From the NCBI RefSeq assembly GCF_019891175.1, contig NZ_CP072600.1, positions 4,774,001-4,838,000 of the forward strand: DNA of 64,000 bases, given 5' to 3'. The notes under the pieces are model-generated. The model ran no database searches, was not told the origin of the DNA, and was given only the letters and a program-made list of their open reading frames with translations. Made by a program: the position numbers and the translations under genes. Below are positions 28,301 to 34,759 of the stretch, piece after piece. Source of the DNA: Leptothermofonsia sichuanensis E412 (GTDB lineage: Bacteria > Cyanobacteriota > Cyanobacteriia > Leptolyngbyales > Leptolyngbyaceae). The stretch's first letter is position 1. Each line of letters begins with the position of its first letter.

Positions 28301-29224
28301 AAACCTCCCCTGTTTCTAATCCATGACGGCGATGGCGAAACCTTGCTGTATCGCACCCTGGCCAATCGGCTGGACCCGGCAATTCCGGTCTACGGGGTGC
28401 AACCCTATCATTGCGAGCAGCATCCCATCCTCCACACCCGGATTGCTGACATGGTGAGCTACTACATTGAGCAGATCCGGCAGGTGCAGCCAGCGGGTCC
28501 CTATTTCCTGGGTGGATTGTGTTCGGGCGGGATCATTACCTTCGAAATTGCCCGCCAGTTGCAAATTCAGGGGCACTCAATTGGGATGGTGGCAATTCTG
28601 GATGCCGCCGATGTGAAAGCCGCCATGCGACCGGGTTACATCGCTGGCGAACGGCTGGATAGTTTTTCCAGGGTATTCCGTGACAGTAACCACTTAAAGG
28701 CGCACCAGCGGGGACTGTACATCCTGAATCAGACGGTCAGGAAAATGACCAATCTGCTCACCTATGAAATTCAGCACCAGTTCGAAGCAATCCACAATCA
28801 GCTCAGGCTCCAACTGTTCCGCTACTGCCTGGACAGGGGGTTACCCATGCCCGCCTTCCTGCAAAACATTCCGGTGCGTCCCGTGCTGGGCAAGGCACAG
28901 CGGGAGTATGCGCCTGACCGTGTGTTTGAAGGGGAAATTTTACTGTTCCGGGCAACTCAGAAGAGTCCCATCTTTGATGGCACTGCGATTGACGATACTC
29001 CCTTTACCGAGATGTTCAGTGATCCGCTGCTGGGATGGGGATCCCGCGTGACCGGGGGCGTGCAGGCCCATGACGTTCCCGGTGGGCATTCCAGTATGCT
29101 CCAGGAACCAAATGTGCAACACGTCGCCGCCATCATGCAGGCTTACATCGACCGGGCACTGGTTGCTCTGGCGGCTGAGGAAGCCGATCGCCCTGCACCC
29201 AAAGAATCTCGTAGGGGGCGTTAG
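22367..29224 (+). CDS. Two-module non-ribosomal peptide synthetase with Cys-type thioesterase
   Basis: 2285 residues from the GTG at 22367, preceded by AGGAG at seven bases. Domain order: partial condensation C-lobe (about 60-290, no HHxxxDG); adenylation A1 (TSGTTGKPKG near 461); carrier T1 (GGHSLL, Ser855); condensation (HHIASDG at 1048); adenylation A2 (TSGSTGKPKG, YGPTETT); carrier T2 (GGHSLL, Ser1919); thioesterase. In A1 the position equivalent to GrsA Asp235 is Ser507 (FTFSITFFEL), so the usual alpha-amino contact is lost and a non-amino-acid starter is likely. A2 reads approximately D-I-L-Q-L-G-M-V-W-K, close to the glycine code. The thioesterase nucleophile motif is GLCSGG with Cys2052, and the candidate Asp2079 and His2241 are present. 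No epimerase, ketoreductase or MbtH gene is seen. A glycosyltransferase gene follows 85 bp downstream. Confidence 0.95.
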   Translation: MIAINRRMLSSAEDLSEENDTSLRSADLLIQPSIQIKSSQIKPAPMKTGDRLQVDLSQQRTDEEQALLRSLYDFPKTSTTRYQPGCHTLLLPDCLIEFLTSEAGQEGIDGRSLLLAAFNVLLYRYTRQEAIHLNFTTQAPGTPSLFTTEIGTRFSEDLTIRELIGYTAVVVKGVPLQGASKALQDRLLVHSQPASNATLPIRLTCLDSLAQVSQAQWLTSLQAQASEWGDNPDLHLLIVQQEQGIVATLQYNTHLFKSETIQRFCGHFQRLLEGIVSDRNCLITELPLVTSAEEQQLLVEWKSPLTVYPPIAIPQLIEHHAVHQPDAIAITFKDQSLTYAALNQRANQLAHYLIHLGIGAEDRVAVAVEPSLDIAIVLLGVLKAGAVYVPLDPTYPLDRLTVILEDTRPKALLTHAHLVKNLPAIAGHTLCLDRDEATLAPFPSHNPAITPDLDQTAYIVYTSGTTGKPKGVMASHRNLVNYIRVAQDKYRFDRDMVMPAIARFTFSITFFELLSPLVAGGRLVILERDHILDFKRMTQTLEEVNVIHASPSLLRKLLAYIQDNSLDIRRFNQLKHVSSGGDLVAADLLEAMKRVFQNAEVFVIYGCSEISCMGCTYPVLREQTVTKTWVGKPFDNVSVRLYDSHQNLVPIGVVGEIYFGGAGITKGYLNRAELTQEKFVEIDGQRFYRTGDLGRFNDSGDLEILGRRDFQIQLRGIRIEPGEIEVTLRQFPGVRESVVVLRELWHGEENLVAYVVLDQEKQPTIEEIRCFLQTKLPDYMVPAAFEVLDAMPVNANQKIDRRALPAPTLVQPGSGSTGVAPRTPLEQVLADIWANTLGLEQVGIEDDFFAIGGHSLLAAQVIYRLQATLKLNISISRLFELPTIVALAEYLTPFYESDTPSAVLEPILPVSRETTLPLSFSQEQLWFLSQMEGGGVAYNIPLAFELTGTLHVPALEQSLTEILRRHEALRTTFPVVDGSPVQRILPPRPFHLLVVDLRSLPAGDRRAEVGRLATAEAQRPFNLAGDLLLRGQLLQLEADACVLLLTMHHIASDGWSLALLRKELAVLYPAFLQGVTSPLEPLPVQYADFAHWQQHWLEGDFVEQQLAYWKQQLAGAPPLLELPADHSRPAVQSFRGGTESCLLDAELTHQLKQLSQRTGTTLYMTLLAAFSTLLSRYSGHQDIVIGSPVANRKRSEIESMIGFFINLLGLRVDLTGNPTFLELLGRVKQVALDAYANQDVPFAQVVEALQPERNLSYSPLFQVLLILQNMPAESLNLPGLDVSPLRVNHGTSKYDLTLMVEETDAGLVADFEYNGDLFERETIIRMIGHFQVLLWAIARHPEHPIADLPLLTEAERHQLLVQWNDTEMPYPPESCIHQLFESQVERTPDAIALVFEEQPLTYRELNQRANQLAHYLRSIGVGPESLVGICLERSLEMVVGLLGILKAGGSYVPLDPAYPRDRLALMIEDSQLPLLLTQTTLCHQFLEQNVRIVCIDTDWQAIAQQPNHNPNSGVGSDNLAYTIYTSGSTGKPKGVQLCHRTVVNFLNSMRHQPGLTAEDVLLAVTTISFDIAVLELYLPLMVGARAVIASREVASDAARLSALLEQSRATLLQATPATWRMLISGGWSGDRNLKMLCGGEALPRDLADQLLARGGSLWNMYGPTETTVWSATCQVNPGTGAVPVAGPIANTQIYVLEELPQGAVRPVPVGIPGEVHIGGDGLARGYLNRPELTAQRFIPDPFTHKPGARLYKTGDLARFRPDGTLEFLGRIDNQVKLRGFRIELGEIESLLERHPGIKQAVAAVREDVPGDQRLVAYLTVKNDTPPTATELRQFLKQQLPAYMVPAGFVVLERFPLTPNGKVDRKALPVPDLSLSGDDQSPCAAPRNELERQLVALWKEALRVKPISIHDDFFELGGHSLLAVRMWAQVEQLVGRSLPLSTLVSAPTIAQLAETLAPASPSAQPATRKSIVRLKPGQGKPPLFLIHDGDGETLLYRTLANRLDPAIPVYGVQPYHCEQHPILHTRIADMVSYYIEQIRQVQPAGPYFLGGLCSGGIITFEIARQLQIQGHSIGMVAILDAADVKAAMRPGYIAGERLDSFSRVFRDSNHLKAHQRGLYILNQTVRKMTNLLTYEIQHQFEAIHNQLRLQLFRYCLDRGLPMPAFLQNIPVRPVLGKAQREYAPDRVFEGEILLFRATQKSPIFDGTAIDDTPFTEMFSDPLLGWGSRVTGGVQAHDVPGGHSSMLQEPNVQHVAAIMQAYIDRALVALAAEEADRPAPKESRRGR

Positions 29225-29309
29225 ACAATAGCCGTAACGCACCAATCCCTCGAAGTACCCCCATCCCCTATCCCCTGTCCCCTGCTGACCTGTTTCCGAG
29301 GATGCCATC

Positions 29310-30281
29310 GTGGTTCAAATTCCTTTACTGGTTGTAATTGTCAACTACCGAACGGCTGACCTGACCATCCACTGTTTGCGATCGCTTGTCCCAGAGATCC
29401 CCACCCTGCCAGGGATGCAGGTGGTGGTGGTGGATAATGCCTCTGGGGATGGTTCGGCTGAAAAGATTGCCGGGGCGATCGCCACCGAAGGGTGGTCAGA
29501 TTGGGCAACCCTGCTGCCTTCTGACGTGAATGGGGGGTTTGCCTGGGGCAACAACCTGGCAATTCGGCCAGTTCTGCAATCCCCCTATCCAGCCCCCTAT
29601 TATCTGCTGCTGAATCCAGACACGGAGGTTCGCCCCCATGCCCTGAAAACCCTGGTCACCTTCATGGAAGACCATCCAGATGTTGGGATTGCGGGCAGTG
29701 GCATTGAAGCGGGCGATGGCACCCCCTGGCGGTTTGCGTTTCGCTTTCCCTCCATTTTGAGTGAACTGGATGATGGCTTGCGGTTGGGAATAGTGTCGAG
29801 GCTGCTGGCCCGATGGGTTGTGACCCAGGCAATGACCGATCAACCCCAACCGGTTGACTGGTTGCCGGGAGCCAGCATGATGATCCGGCGGCAGGTGTTT
29901 GACACCATTGGCTTAATGGACGAGGGTTACTTTCTTTACTACGAAGAAACCGATTTTTGTTTACAGGCAAAACGGGCAGGCTGGTCCTGCTGGTATGTGC
30001 CGCAAAGCCGCATCATGCACATTGCCGGACAGAGTACGGGCGTGAGTTCCCACACCACCCCCCTTAAACGTCAACCCCAATACCTGTTTGACTCCCGACG
30101 GCGATACTTTGTCAAGAATCATGGCTGGTTCTATGCAGCCATAGCCGATATTGTCTGGGCATTGGGATTTACGGTGTGGAAATGCCGTCAAACCATTCAA
30201 CGCAAACCAGACACCGACCCTCCCTTCATGCTGTGGGATTTCATCCGCAACAGCGTGTTGCTATCGCCCAGGCGGGCTTAG
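29310..30281 (+). CDS. Family 2 glycosyltransferase (rhamnosyltransferase-like)
   Basis: 323 residues. The N-terminus [20 protein letters not shown] and the nucleotide-binding [12 protein letters not shown] are typical of GT2 enzymes. The DXD-like segment is in [13 protein letters not shown], and [20 protein letters not shown] is the conserved acceptor/catalytic region of rhamnosyltransferase-like members. It starts at a GTG preceded by GAGGA nine bases away. It follows the NRPS on the same strand after 85 bp and is probably co-transcribed, so it may glycosylate the peptide product or act on a cell-surface glycan. A short hairpin lies directly after the stop. Confidence 0.9.
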   Translation: MVQIPLLVVIVNYRTADLTIHCLRSLVPEIPTLPGMQVVVVDNASGDGSAEKIAGAIATEGWSDWATLLPSDVNGGFAWGNNLAIRPVLQSPYPAPYYLLLNPDTEVRPHALKTLVTFMEDHPDVGIAGSGIEAGDGTPWRFAFRFPSILSELDDGLRLGIVSRLLARWVVTQAMTDQPQPVDWLPGASMMIRRQVFDTIGLMDEGYFLYYEETDFCLQAKRAGWSCWYVPQSRIMHIAGQSTGVSSHTTPLKRQPQYLFDSRRRYFVKNHGWFYAAIADIVWALGFTVWKCRQTIQRKPDTDPPFMLWDFIRNSVLLSPRRA

Positions 30282-30438
30282 ACCCCGGAGGTTTTGAAAC
30301 CTCCGAGATCTGGGAAGCTCTCTCGCTGAAGTCTGCGCCAGAGAGATTCTGTCCCTTAAAGTTCTGCCCCCGCAGATCGGCACGGCGAAAGTCTCGTTCT
30401 CCGGCGGTGTAGCGTCTCAATACTTCGCTGGCTTTCAT
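30241..30438 (-). pseudogene. Remnant of a pentapeptide-repeat gene
   Basis: The first 38 codons ([17 protein letters not shown], then [20 protein letters not shown]) are a textbook pentapeptide-repeat N-terminus with an A(D/N)LXX-type rhythm. The repeat then breaks off into a hairpin sequence and unrelated residues ([18 protein letters not shown]). The fragment overlaps the 3' end of the glycosyltransferase gene on the other strand. It is best read as the 5' stub of a deleted gene. Confidence 0.6.
30286..30305. terminator. Short hairpin after the NRPS/glycosyltransferase operon
   Basis: CGGAGGTTTTGAAACCTCCG is a perfect 20-base inverted repeat five bases after the glycosyltransferase stop. 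There is no U-run after it, so it may be a repeat unit or a weak terminator. Confidence 0.4.
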
Positions 30439-30536
30439 GGGGGTGGGCGATTGGGGTTGGGAAGAGAATTTTCTCCCATGATTATAGTCTGCCCCTTTCC
30501 CGTTCCCAGACTGACAATTTTAAGATTGACAGATCA

Positions 30537-30641
30537 CTGGTGCAAGAAGTCAGAATTCCAGGAAATCGGATTTCTGATGAGAAATTCAACGAAACCTGGA
30601 TATCCGGTCGAAAAAATCTGGTTTCTGTACCGATGTTCTGG
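30537..30641. repeat. 105-bp palindromic repeat, copy 2
   Basis: Same orientation and length as copy 1: CAGAATTCCAGGAAATCGGA near the left end and GTTTCTGTACCGATGTTCTG near the right. The borders are CTGG rather than CTAG. Confidence 0.7.
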
Positions 30642-30659
30642 CGTGGCTACTGTTCATAG

Positions 30660-30740
30660 AGTGGGGAACAGGGGCCAGGGGACGGGAACAGGGGTTGTAA
30701 CGTTTAATCTGTTCTGACCTGGATGACTCCTGCTATACCA
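30660..30740. repeat. Degenerate copy of the GGGACAGG / CTGACCTGGATGG repeat
   Basis: A purine-rich GGGAACAGGGG tract is followed by TAATCTGTTCTGACCTGGAT. The same order occurs at 36800-36895 and 47665-47757. It lies just upstream of the multi-PAS kinase. Confidence 0.5.
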
Positions 30741-30808
30741 GCGTTAATCCAGAGAAGGGCAGGGGCATAATGGGTGAGGTTCTCCCTTCTTTCCTTACCT
30801 GTTGAGAC

Positions 30809-33403
30809 ATGGCAAATCACCTGCCAGATTCCCCACCTGACCCTGACCCGCCTTGCTTGCTGACAGGGCAGGGGGCAGAGTTGCATCCATCGGTGCCGTC
30901 TGCTTCCGTGGAGCAAATGCAGGCGTTGATTGAGTACTGCCCGGCGGCGATCGCCCTGCTGGATCGGGATCTGCGCTATTTGCTGGTGAGCCGAAAATGG
31001 CGGGAAAACTTTGGCGTGGGCGATCGCGACCTGCGGGGAATTTCCCATTACGACCTGTTTCCAGAGGCAGTCCGCTGGCAGGGGATTTACCAGCAGTGTC
31101 TGGCGGGTGCGATCGAGCACGGTGGTGAAGACTCGTTGACCCGTGCCGATGGTACGACTGACTGGCTGCGGTGGGAGGTGCGCCCCTGGTACACCAGTGC
31201 GGGCGAAACTGGCGGACTGGTCATGTTCACAGAGTTGATGACTCAGCGTCGGCTGGCAGAACAGTCGTTGCAGCCGACCCACGCAAACCTGGAACAGCAG
31301 GTTGCAGAAGCCGCCCTGAGGGAAAGTGAAGCCAGACATCGGGCACTGCTGGAGGCAATTCCTGATTTGCTATTCCGCTACAACCGGCAGGGGGTTCACC
31401 TGGACTTTTTCCCATCCCGGGAGTGGGCCACTGTGGTTGAGCCAGAACTGTTTCTGGGCAAACCGCTGGATCAGGTGTTGCCGGTTGATGTTGCTCAACA
31501 AATTGTGGCGGCGATTAATGCAGCTCTGGACACGGGCACCCTTCAATTAATTGAATATCAGCTCGAACTCGACGGCAAAATCAATGATTACGAAGCCCGC
31601 ATCGTCACCAGTGGAGACAATGAAGTCACAACCATTGTTCGCAATATCAGTGAACAAAAGGCGAGTGAACGCGATCGCAAAGCAGCGGAAATGGAACTCC
31701 AGGAAACGCGGCACTTCCTGGAATCTGTTCTGGAGAATTTACCTGTTTCGGTGTTTGCCAAGGATGCGCAAGATTTGCGTTTTATTCTGTGGAACACGGC
31801 TGCCCAGGAGTTACTGGGCTACACGGCTGATGAGGTGATTGGCAACTATGACGCTGACCTTTTTCCAGCGGAACAAGCCAGCAACTTTGTCGCGCAAGAT
31901 CGACAGGCCATCAACAGCGGCACAGTGCTTGAAATCCCAGAGGAGCCAATCCAGACCGCCACAGGGGAAACTCGCATCCTGAAAACCACCAAAACAACAA
32001 TTCTGGATAGTGAAGGCAATCCTCAGTACGTGCTGGCGATCGCCGAAGATATTACAGAACGCAAACAGGCAGAAGCCCAACTGCGGGAAAAAGAACAGTT
32101 TTTACGCACCATTTACGATGGGGTGGAGTGTTGCATTTTTGTAGTTGATGTTCTGGAAAATAACGAGTTTCGCTATGTCAGTTACAACCAGTATGCCGAA
32201 CAAATTACGGGGTTAAGCAGCGCCGATGTGGCTGGCAAAACGCCTGAAGAACGGTTTGGGACCGTCGAGGGCACAAAAGTGCGTCAGACCTTTGCCCGTT
32301 GCGTCGAAATGGGTACTGCCCTGACGGAAGAAGAATGCCTGATGTTTGGCGATCGCCAGATCTGGTTCTTAACCACCTTCAACCCGTTACGGGACGAAAA
32401 CGGACGCATTTACCGGATTGTTGCCACCAGTTCCGACATTACCCAACTCAAGCAGGCAGAAACTCAACTCAAGCAACAGGCAGCCGACTTAGAGAAAACC
32501 CTGCAAGAACTCCAGCACACTCAGGAACAGATGTTGCAGAGTGAGAAAATGTCCAGCCTGGGGCAGTTAGTCGCGGGAGTTGCCCACGAAATTAACAACC
32601 CAGTCAACTTTATCTTTGGCAATCTGAACCATGCCAATGCCTACACTCAGGATTTGCTGAGACTGCTGGGACTTTATCAGCAGCACTATCCAGATCCTCA
32701 CCCGGACGTGCAGGCAGAAGCGGAGGCAATTGATCTGGACTTTCTGATGGAAGACTTGCCCAAACTGCTGAACTCAATGCGAATAGGGGCAGACCGCATC
32801 CAGAAAATTGTGGCATCTCTGCGGACCTTCTCTCGCATGGATGAAGCCGAGATGAAAGCCGTGGATATCCACGAAGGCATTGACAGCACTCTGATGATTT
32901 TGCAAAACCGCCTTAAGGCAAAGGATAGCCGTCCCGCCATTGAAGTTGTGAAGCACTATGACAACTTACCCCTGGTGGAATGCTATGCCGGACAACTGAA
33001 CCAGGTATTTATGAATATTTTGAGTAATGCAATTGACGCGCTCGAAGAGCATCTGGAGTCAGGACTGGTGCCTTCTGATTTGCAAGACACTCCAACCGCT
33101 GACCCCAATCCGGTCACAGCCAATATCCAGAACCCACCCACGATTACGATTTCTACCCGGCGGGTTGACTCCAACCAGGTGAAAATCGAGATCGCCGATA
33201 ATGGACCCGGTATTCCACCGGAAGTGCGGCGACGGTTGTTTGATCCCTTCTTCACAACCAAGCCCGTCGGGAAAGGAACCGGGATGGGCTTGTCCATCAG
33301 CTATCAAATCGTAACTGAGAAGCATGGCGGCTCTCTCTTCTGCCAGTCAGAACCAGGACAGGGAGCACAATTTATTATCCAGATTCCGTTAAAGCAGAGT
33401 TAG
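30809..33403 (+). CDS. Multi-PAS sensor histidine kinase, soluble
   Basis: 864 residues without membrane helices. Four PAS-type sensor domains are recognisable at about 33-150 (IEYCPAAIALLDRDLRYLLV), 170-290, 296-415 (LENLPVSVFAKDAQDLRFIL) and 420-545. A short coiled coil follows (KQAADLEKTLQELQHTQEQM), then HisKA with phospho-accepting His593 in GVAHEINNPV. The HATPase has the N box (MNILSNAIDALEE), G1 (IADNGPGIPPE) and G2 (GKGTGMGLSIS). This is the cyanobacterial kinase class that usually works with separate receivers; none is adjacent. Its stop codon TAG is the first three bases of a palindromic repeat, so the gene end may have been set by that insertion, although the C-terminus (FIIQIPLKQS) looks complete. 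Confidence 0.93.
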   Translation: MANHLPDSPPDPDPPCLLTGQGAELHPSVPSASVEQMQALIEYCPAAIALLDRDLRYLLVSRKWRENFGVGDRDLRGISHYDLFPEAVRWQGIYQQCLAGAIEHGGEDSLTRADGTTDWLRWEVRPWYTSAGETGGLVMFTELMTQRRLAEQSLQPTHANLEQQVAEAALRESEARHRALLEAIPDLLFRYNRQGVHLDFFPSREWATVVEPELFLGKPLDQVLPVDVAQQIVAAINAALDTGTLQLIEYQLELDGKINDYEARIVTSGDNEVTTIVRNISEQKASERDRKAAEMELQETRHFLESVLENLPVSVFAKDAQDLRFILWNTAAQELLGYTADEVIGNYDADLFPAEQASNFVAQDRQAINSGTVLEIPEEPIQTATGETRILKTTKTTILDSEGNPQYVLAIAEDITERKQAEAQLREKEQFLRTIYDGVECCIFVVDVLENNEFRYVSYNQYAEQITGLSSADVAGKTPEERFGTVEGTKVRQTFARCVEMGTALTEEECLMFGDRQIWFLTTFNPLRDENGRIYRIVATSSDITQLKQAETQLKQQAADLEKTLQELQHTQEQMLQSEKMSSLGQLVAGVAHEINNPVNFIFGNLNHANAYTQDLLRLLGLYQQHYPDPHPDVQAEAEAIDLDFLMEDLPKLLNSMRIGADRIQKIVASLRTFSRMDEAEMKAVDIHEGIDSTLMILQNRLKAKDSRPAIEVVKHYDNLPLVECYAGQLNQVFMNILSNAIDALEEHLESGLVPSDLQDTPTADPNPVTANIQNPPTITISTRRVDSNQVKIEIADNGPGIPPEVRRRLFDPFFTTKPVGKGTGMGLSISYQIVTEKHGGSLFCQSEPGQGAQFIIQIPLKQS

Positions 33404-33504
33404 AACGCCGGTACAGAAATCGGATTTCTTCTACCGGATGCCCAGGTTTCGTTGAATTTCTCACCAGAAATCCGATTTCCTGGAATTCTGAACCGATGCT
33501 CTAG
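33401..33504. repeat. 105-bp palindromic repeat, copy 3 (inverted)
   Basis: Opposite orientation to copies 1 and 2. It begins TAGAACGCCGGTACAGAAAT and ends TCTGAACCGATGCTCTAG. The first TAG is also the stop codon of the upstream kinase gene. Confidence 0.75.
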
Positions 33505-33506
33505 TA

Positions 33507-33597
33507 CTGCAAGGCAGAAGGATGTAGGGCTATGCCCGTGCGCAGCAGGCAAAGGGATGAAGGCAGATCTCCGACTTCTCCGAGAAGTTGGAGATCT
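33507..33597. repeat. Repeat shared with the IS flank, followed by a hairpin
   Basis: 33507-33550 is an inverted near-copy of 10066-10107 (shared core CTGCGCACGGGCATAGCCCT on the minus strand). It is followed at 33565-33597 by a hairpin with 16-base arms and one mismatch (AGATCTCCGACTTCTC). A variant of that hairpin lies at 60408-60460. Confidence 0.6.
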
Positions 33598-33614
33598 TCA
33601 ACCTCTTATGTCAG

Positions 33615-33714
33615 TGCCATTGCTCCTGAATCAGTTGTGAGAGTGAGAGGCTTTGTGAGAAAGGATCCCTGGGGAATCCTTTCTCACAATCCAGACAGGA
33701 TCGCTACATATAGC
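33615..33714. repeat. About 95-bp repeat with a 14-bp hairpin, copy 1
   Basis: An inverted copy of 57259-57352. The core is a perfect stem of TTGTGAGAAAGGAT (33653-33666) and its complement (33676-33689) around a nine-base loop. The outer ends carry TATAGC-type borders. The right border merges with the next repeat. Confidence 0.75.
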
Positions 33715-33802
33715 GTTTTTCAATTGAGTAAAGTACGGGAGTGTGAAGTACAGTGGGGTGCTGAGCACCCCACTGTACTTCACACCCTTGAAAAGGGCTA
33801 TA
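33709..33802. repeat. TATAGC-bordered repeat carrying a perfect 45-bp palindrome
   Basis: Borders are TATAGCGTTTTTCAATTGAG at the left and CTTGAAAAGGGCTATA at the right. A shorter relative at 50777-50827 has the same borders without the middle. The middle, 33741-33785, is a perfect palindrome with two 22-base arms and a single central G, starting GTGTGAAGTACAGTGGGG. As RNA or single-stranded DNA it would form an uninterrupted hairpin. Confidence 0.75.
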
Positions 33803-34192
33803 TCAAACAGCTTCGAGAAGGTAAAACTTTCAAGACAAAGTCTGCAAAGACCATCTTGAAGCTCTCATCCTGGTTGTAAAAAAATTGTGGGGATATCGGA
33901 TTTCAACCCCTGACGAATTCTAACCTGGAGATCTAGGATAGCGGTGGTACAGGTCAGAGACTTGCAGAAAGTGACCTACCAGCAGGTCGGGTTGCTTACA
34001 GCAATTGTCAAGTGGGTTAACTACAGTTCTGGGTATTGGGTACTGGGTACCGGGTATCGGGCGTGGTCCTTCCTTCCCTGTCCCCTGCTATATTTTCTCC
34101 CGCAGTCCCCTGATGTTCGTAACGTTAAAACCCTGTTTGAACGATCCCCTGCTCATTTTTGTTGCGGCTAATAACTAAAAGGAACCTGGACA
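33803..34192. other. Intergenic, no gene seen
   Basis: No frame here has protein-like composition. It contains a GGGTACTGGGTACCGGGTAT imperfect tandem near 34025 and a pyrimidine-rich CCTTCCCTGTCCCCTGCTAT tract that resembles an inverted end of the 36800/47665 repeat family. Confidence 0.4.
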
Positions 34193-34555
34193 ATGCCTGA
34201 TCTTAGCCTCCCCCCCGATGATTTGCCGCCAGTCCAAACGACACCTGCTGATGAAGCCTTACAGCGCCAGTTAGAGGCTGCCGTTGCCCGTCGCTTTTAC
34301 GAAGCCTGTGATGGCGTTACCCAATCCATTCTGATGGCATGTGAGTGGTCTATCTCTATCGATGTTTCTGCCCTAACCCTGGTCATGGGCTGCCCTGATG
34401 CTTCAACCCACTGGCGGGCTTTAAACCACCTTGTCCCCCTGGCGCATCAACTGGCCTGGTTTTGTGAAACAGCCCGGATTCGGATTTCCTCTCTGGCAGG
34501 AACAGAAACTCCCCTGGAAGTGCGTGTGGATGAAATCGATATTTATCACCACTAA
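34193..34555 (+). CDS. Hypothetical protein
   Basis: 120 residues, not recognised. AAGGAA precedes the ATG by about ten bases. The N-terminus is Pro/Asp-rich (LSLPPDDLPPVQ). The body is helical and amphipathic (LQRQLEAAVARRFYEACDGV) with two Cys and several Trp and His residues. No signal peptide or membrane helix is visible. Codon use matches the neighbouring genes, which supports it being real. It stands alone, 205 bp before the debranching enzyme. Confidence 0.6.
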   Translation: MPDLSLPPDDLPPVQTTPADEALQRQLEAAVARRFYEACDGVTQSILMACEWSISIDVSALTLVMGCPDASTHWRALNHLVPLAHQLAWFCETARIRISSLAGTETPLEVRVDEIDIYHH

Positions 34556-34759
34556 CGTCATGGGCAACCTGGAAGCCAGGCTCCCCGATGTCTTGTGGGC
34601 TTCAATCGAATTGACTGGCTAATCTCTCCAGACACCGGGGATCTGTGAGCTTGTCGCACTTCGCGTCAGAAATGGTTTGTAAACTGAGCGTTGAATCCAT
34701 CCAGGCGTTTGCAGATCAAAGGTTTCGAGATTCAGGTCATTTGTTCTATAGCGTTTCCA

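Noticed and set aside
30500-30540. Another MITE end (TTGACAGATCACTGG)
   Set aside because: Only one end-like sequence is present, and no matching left end was found; it may be a remnant but cannot be supported.
33532-33879. 115-codon plus-strand frame
   Set aside because: It runs through three separate repeats and the 45-bp palindrome; the translation has no protein-like character.
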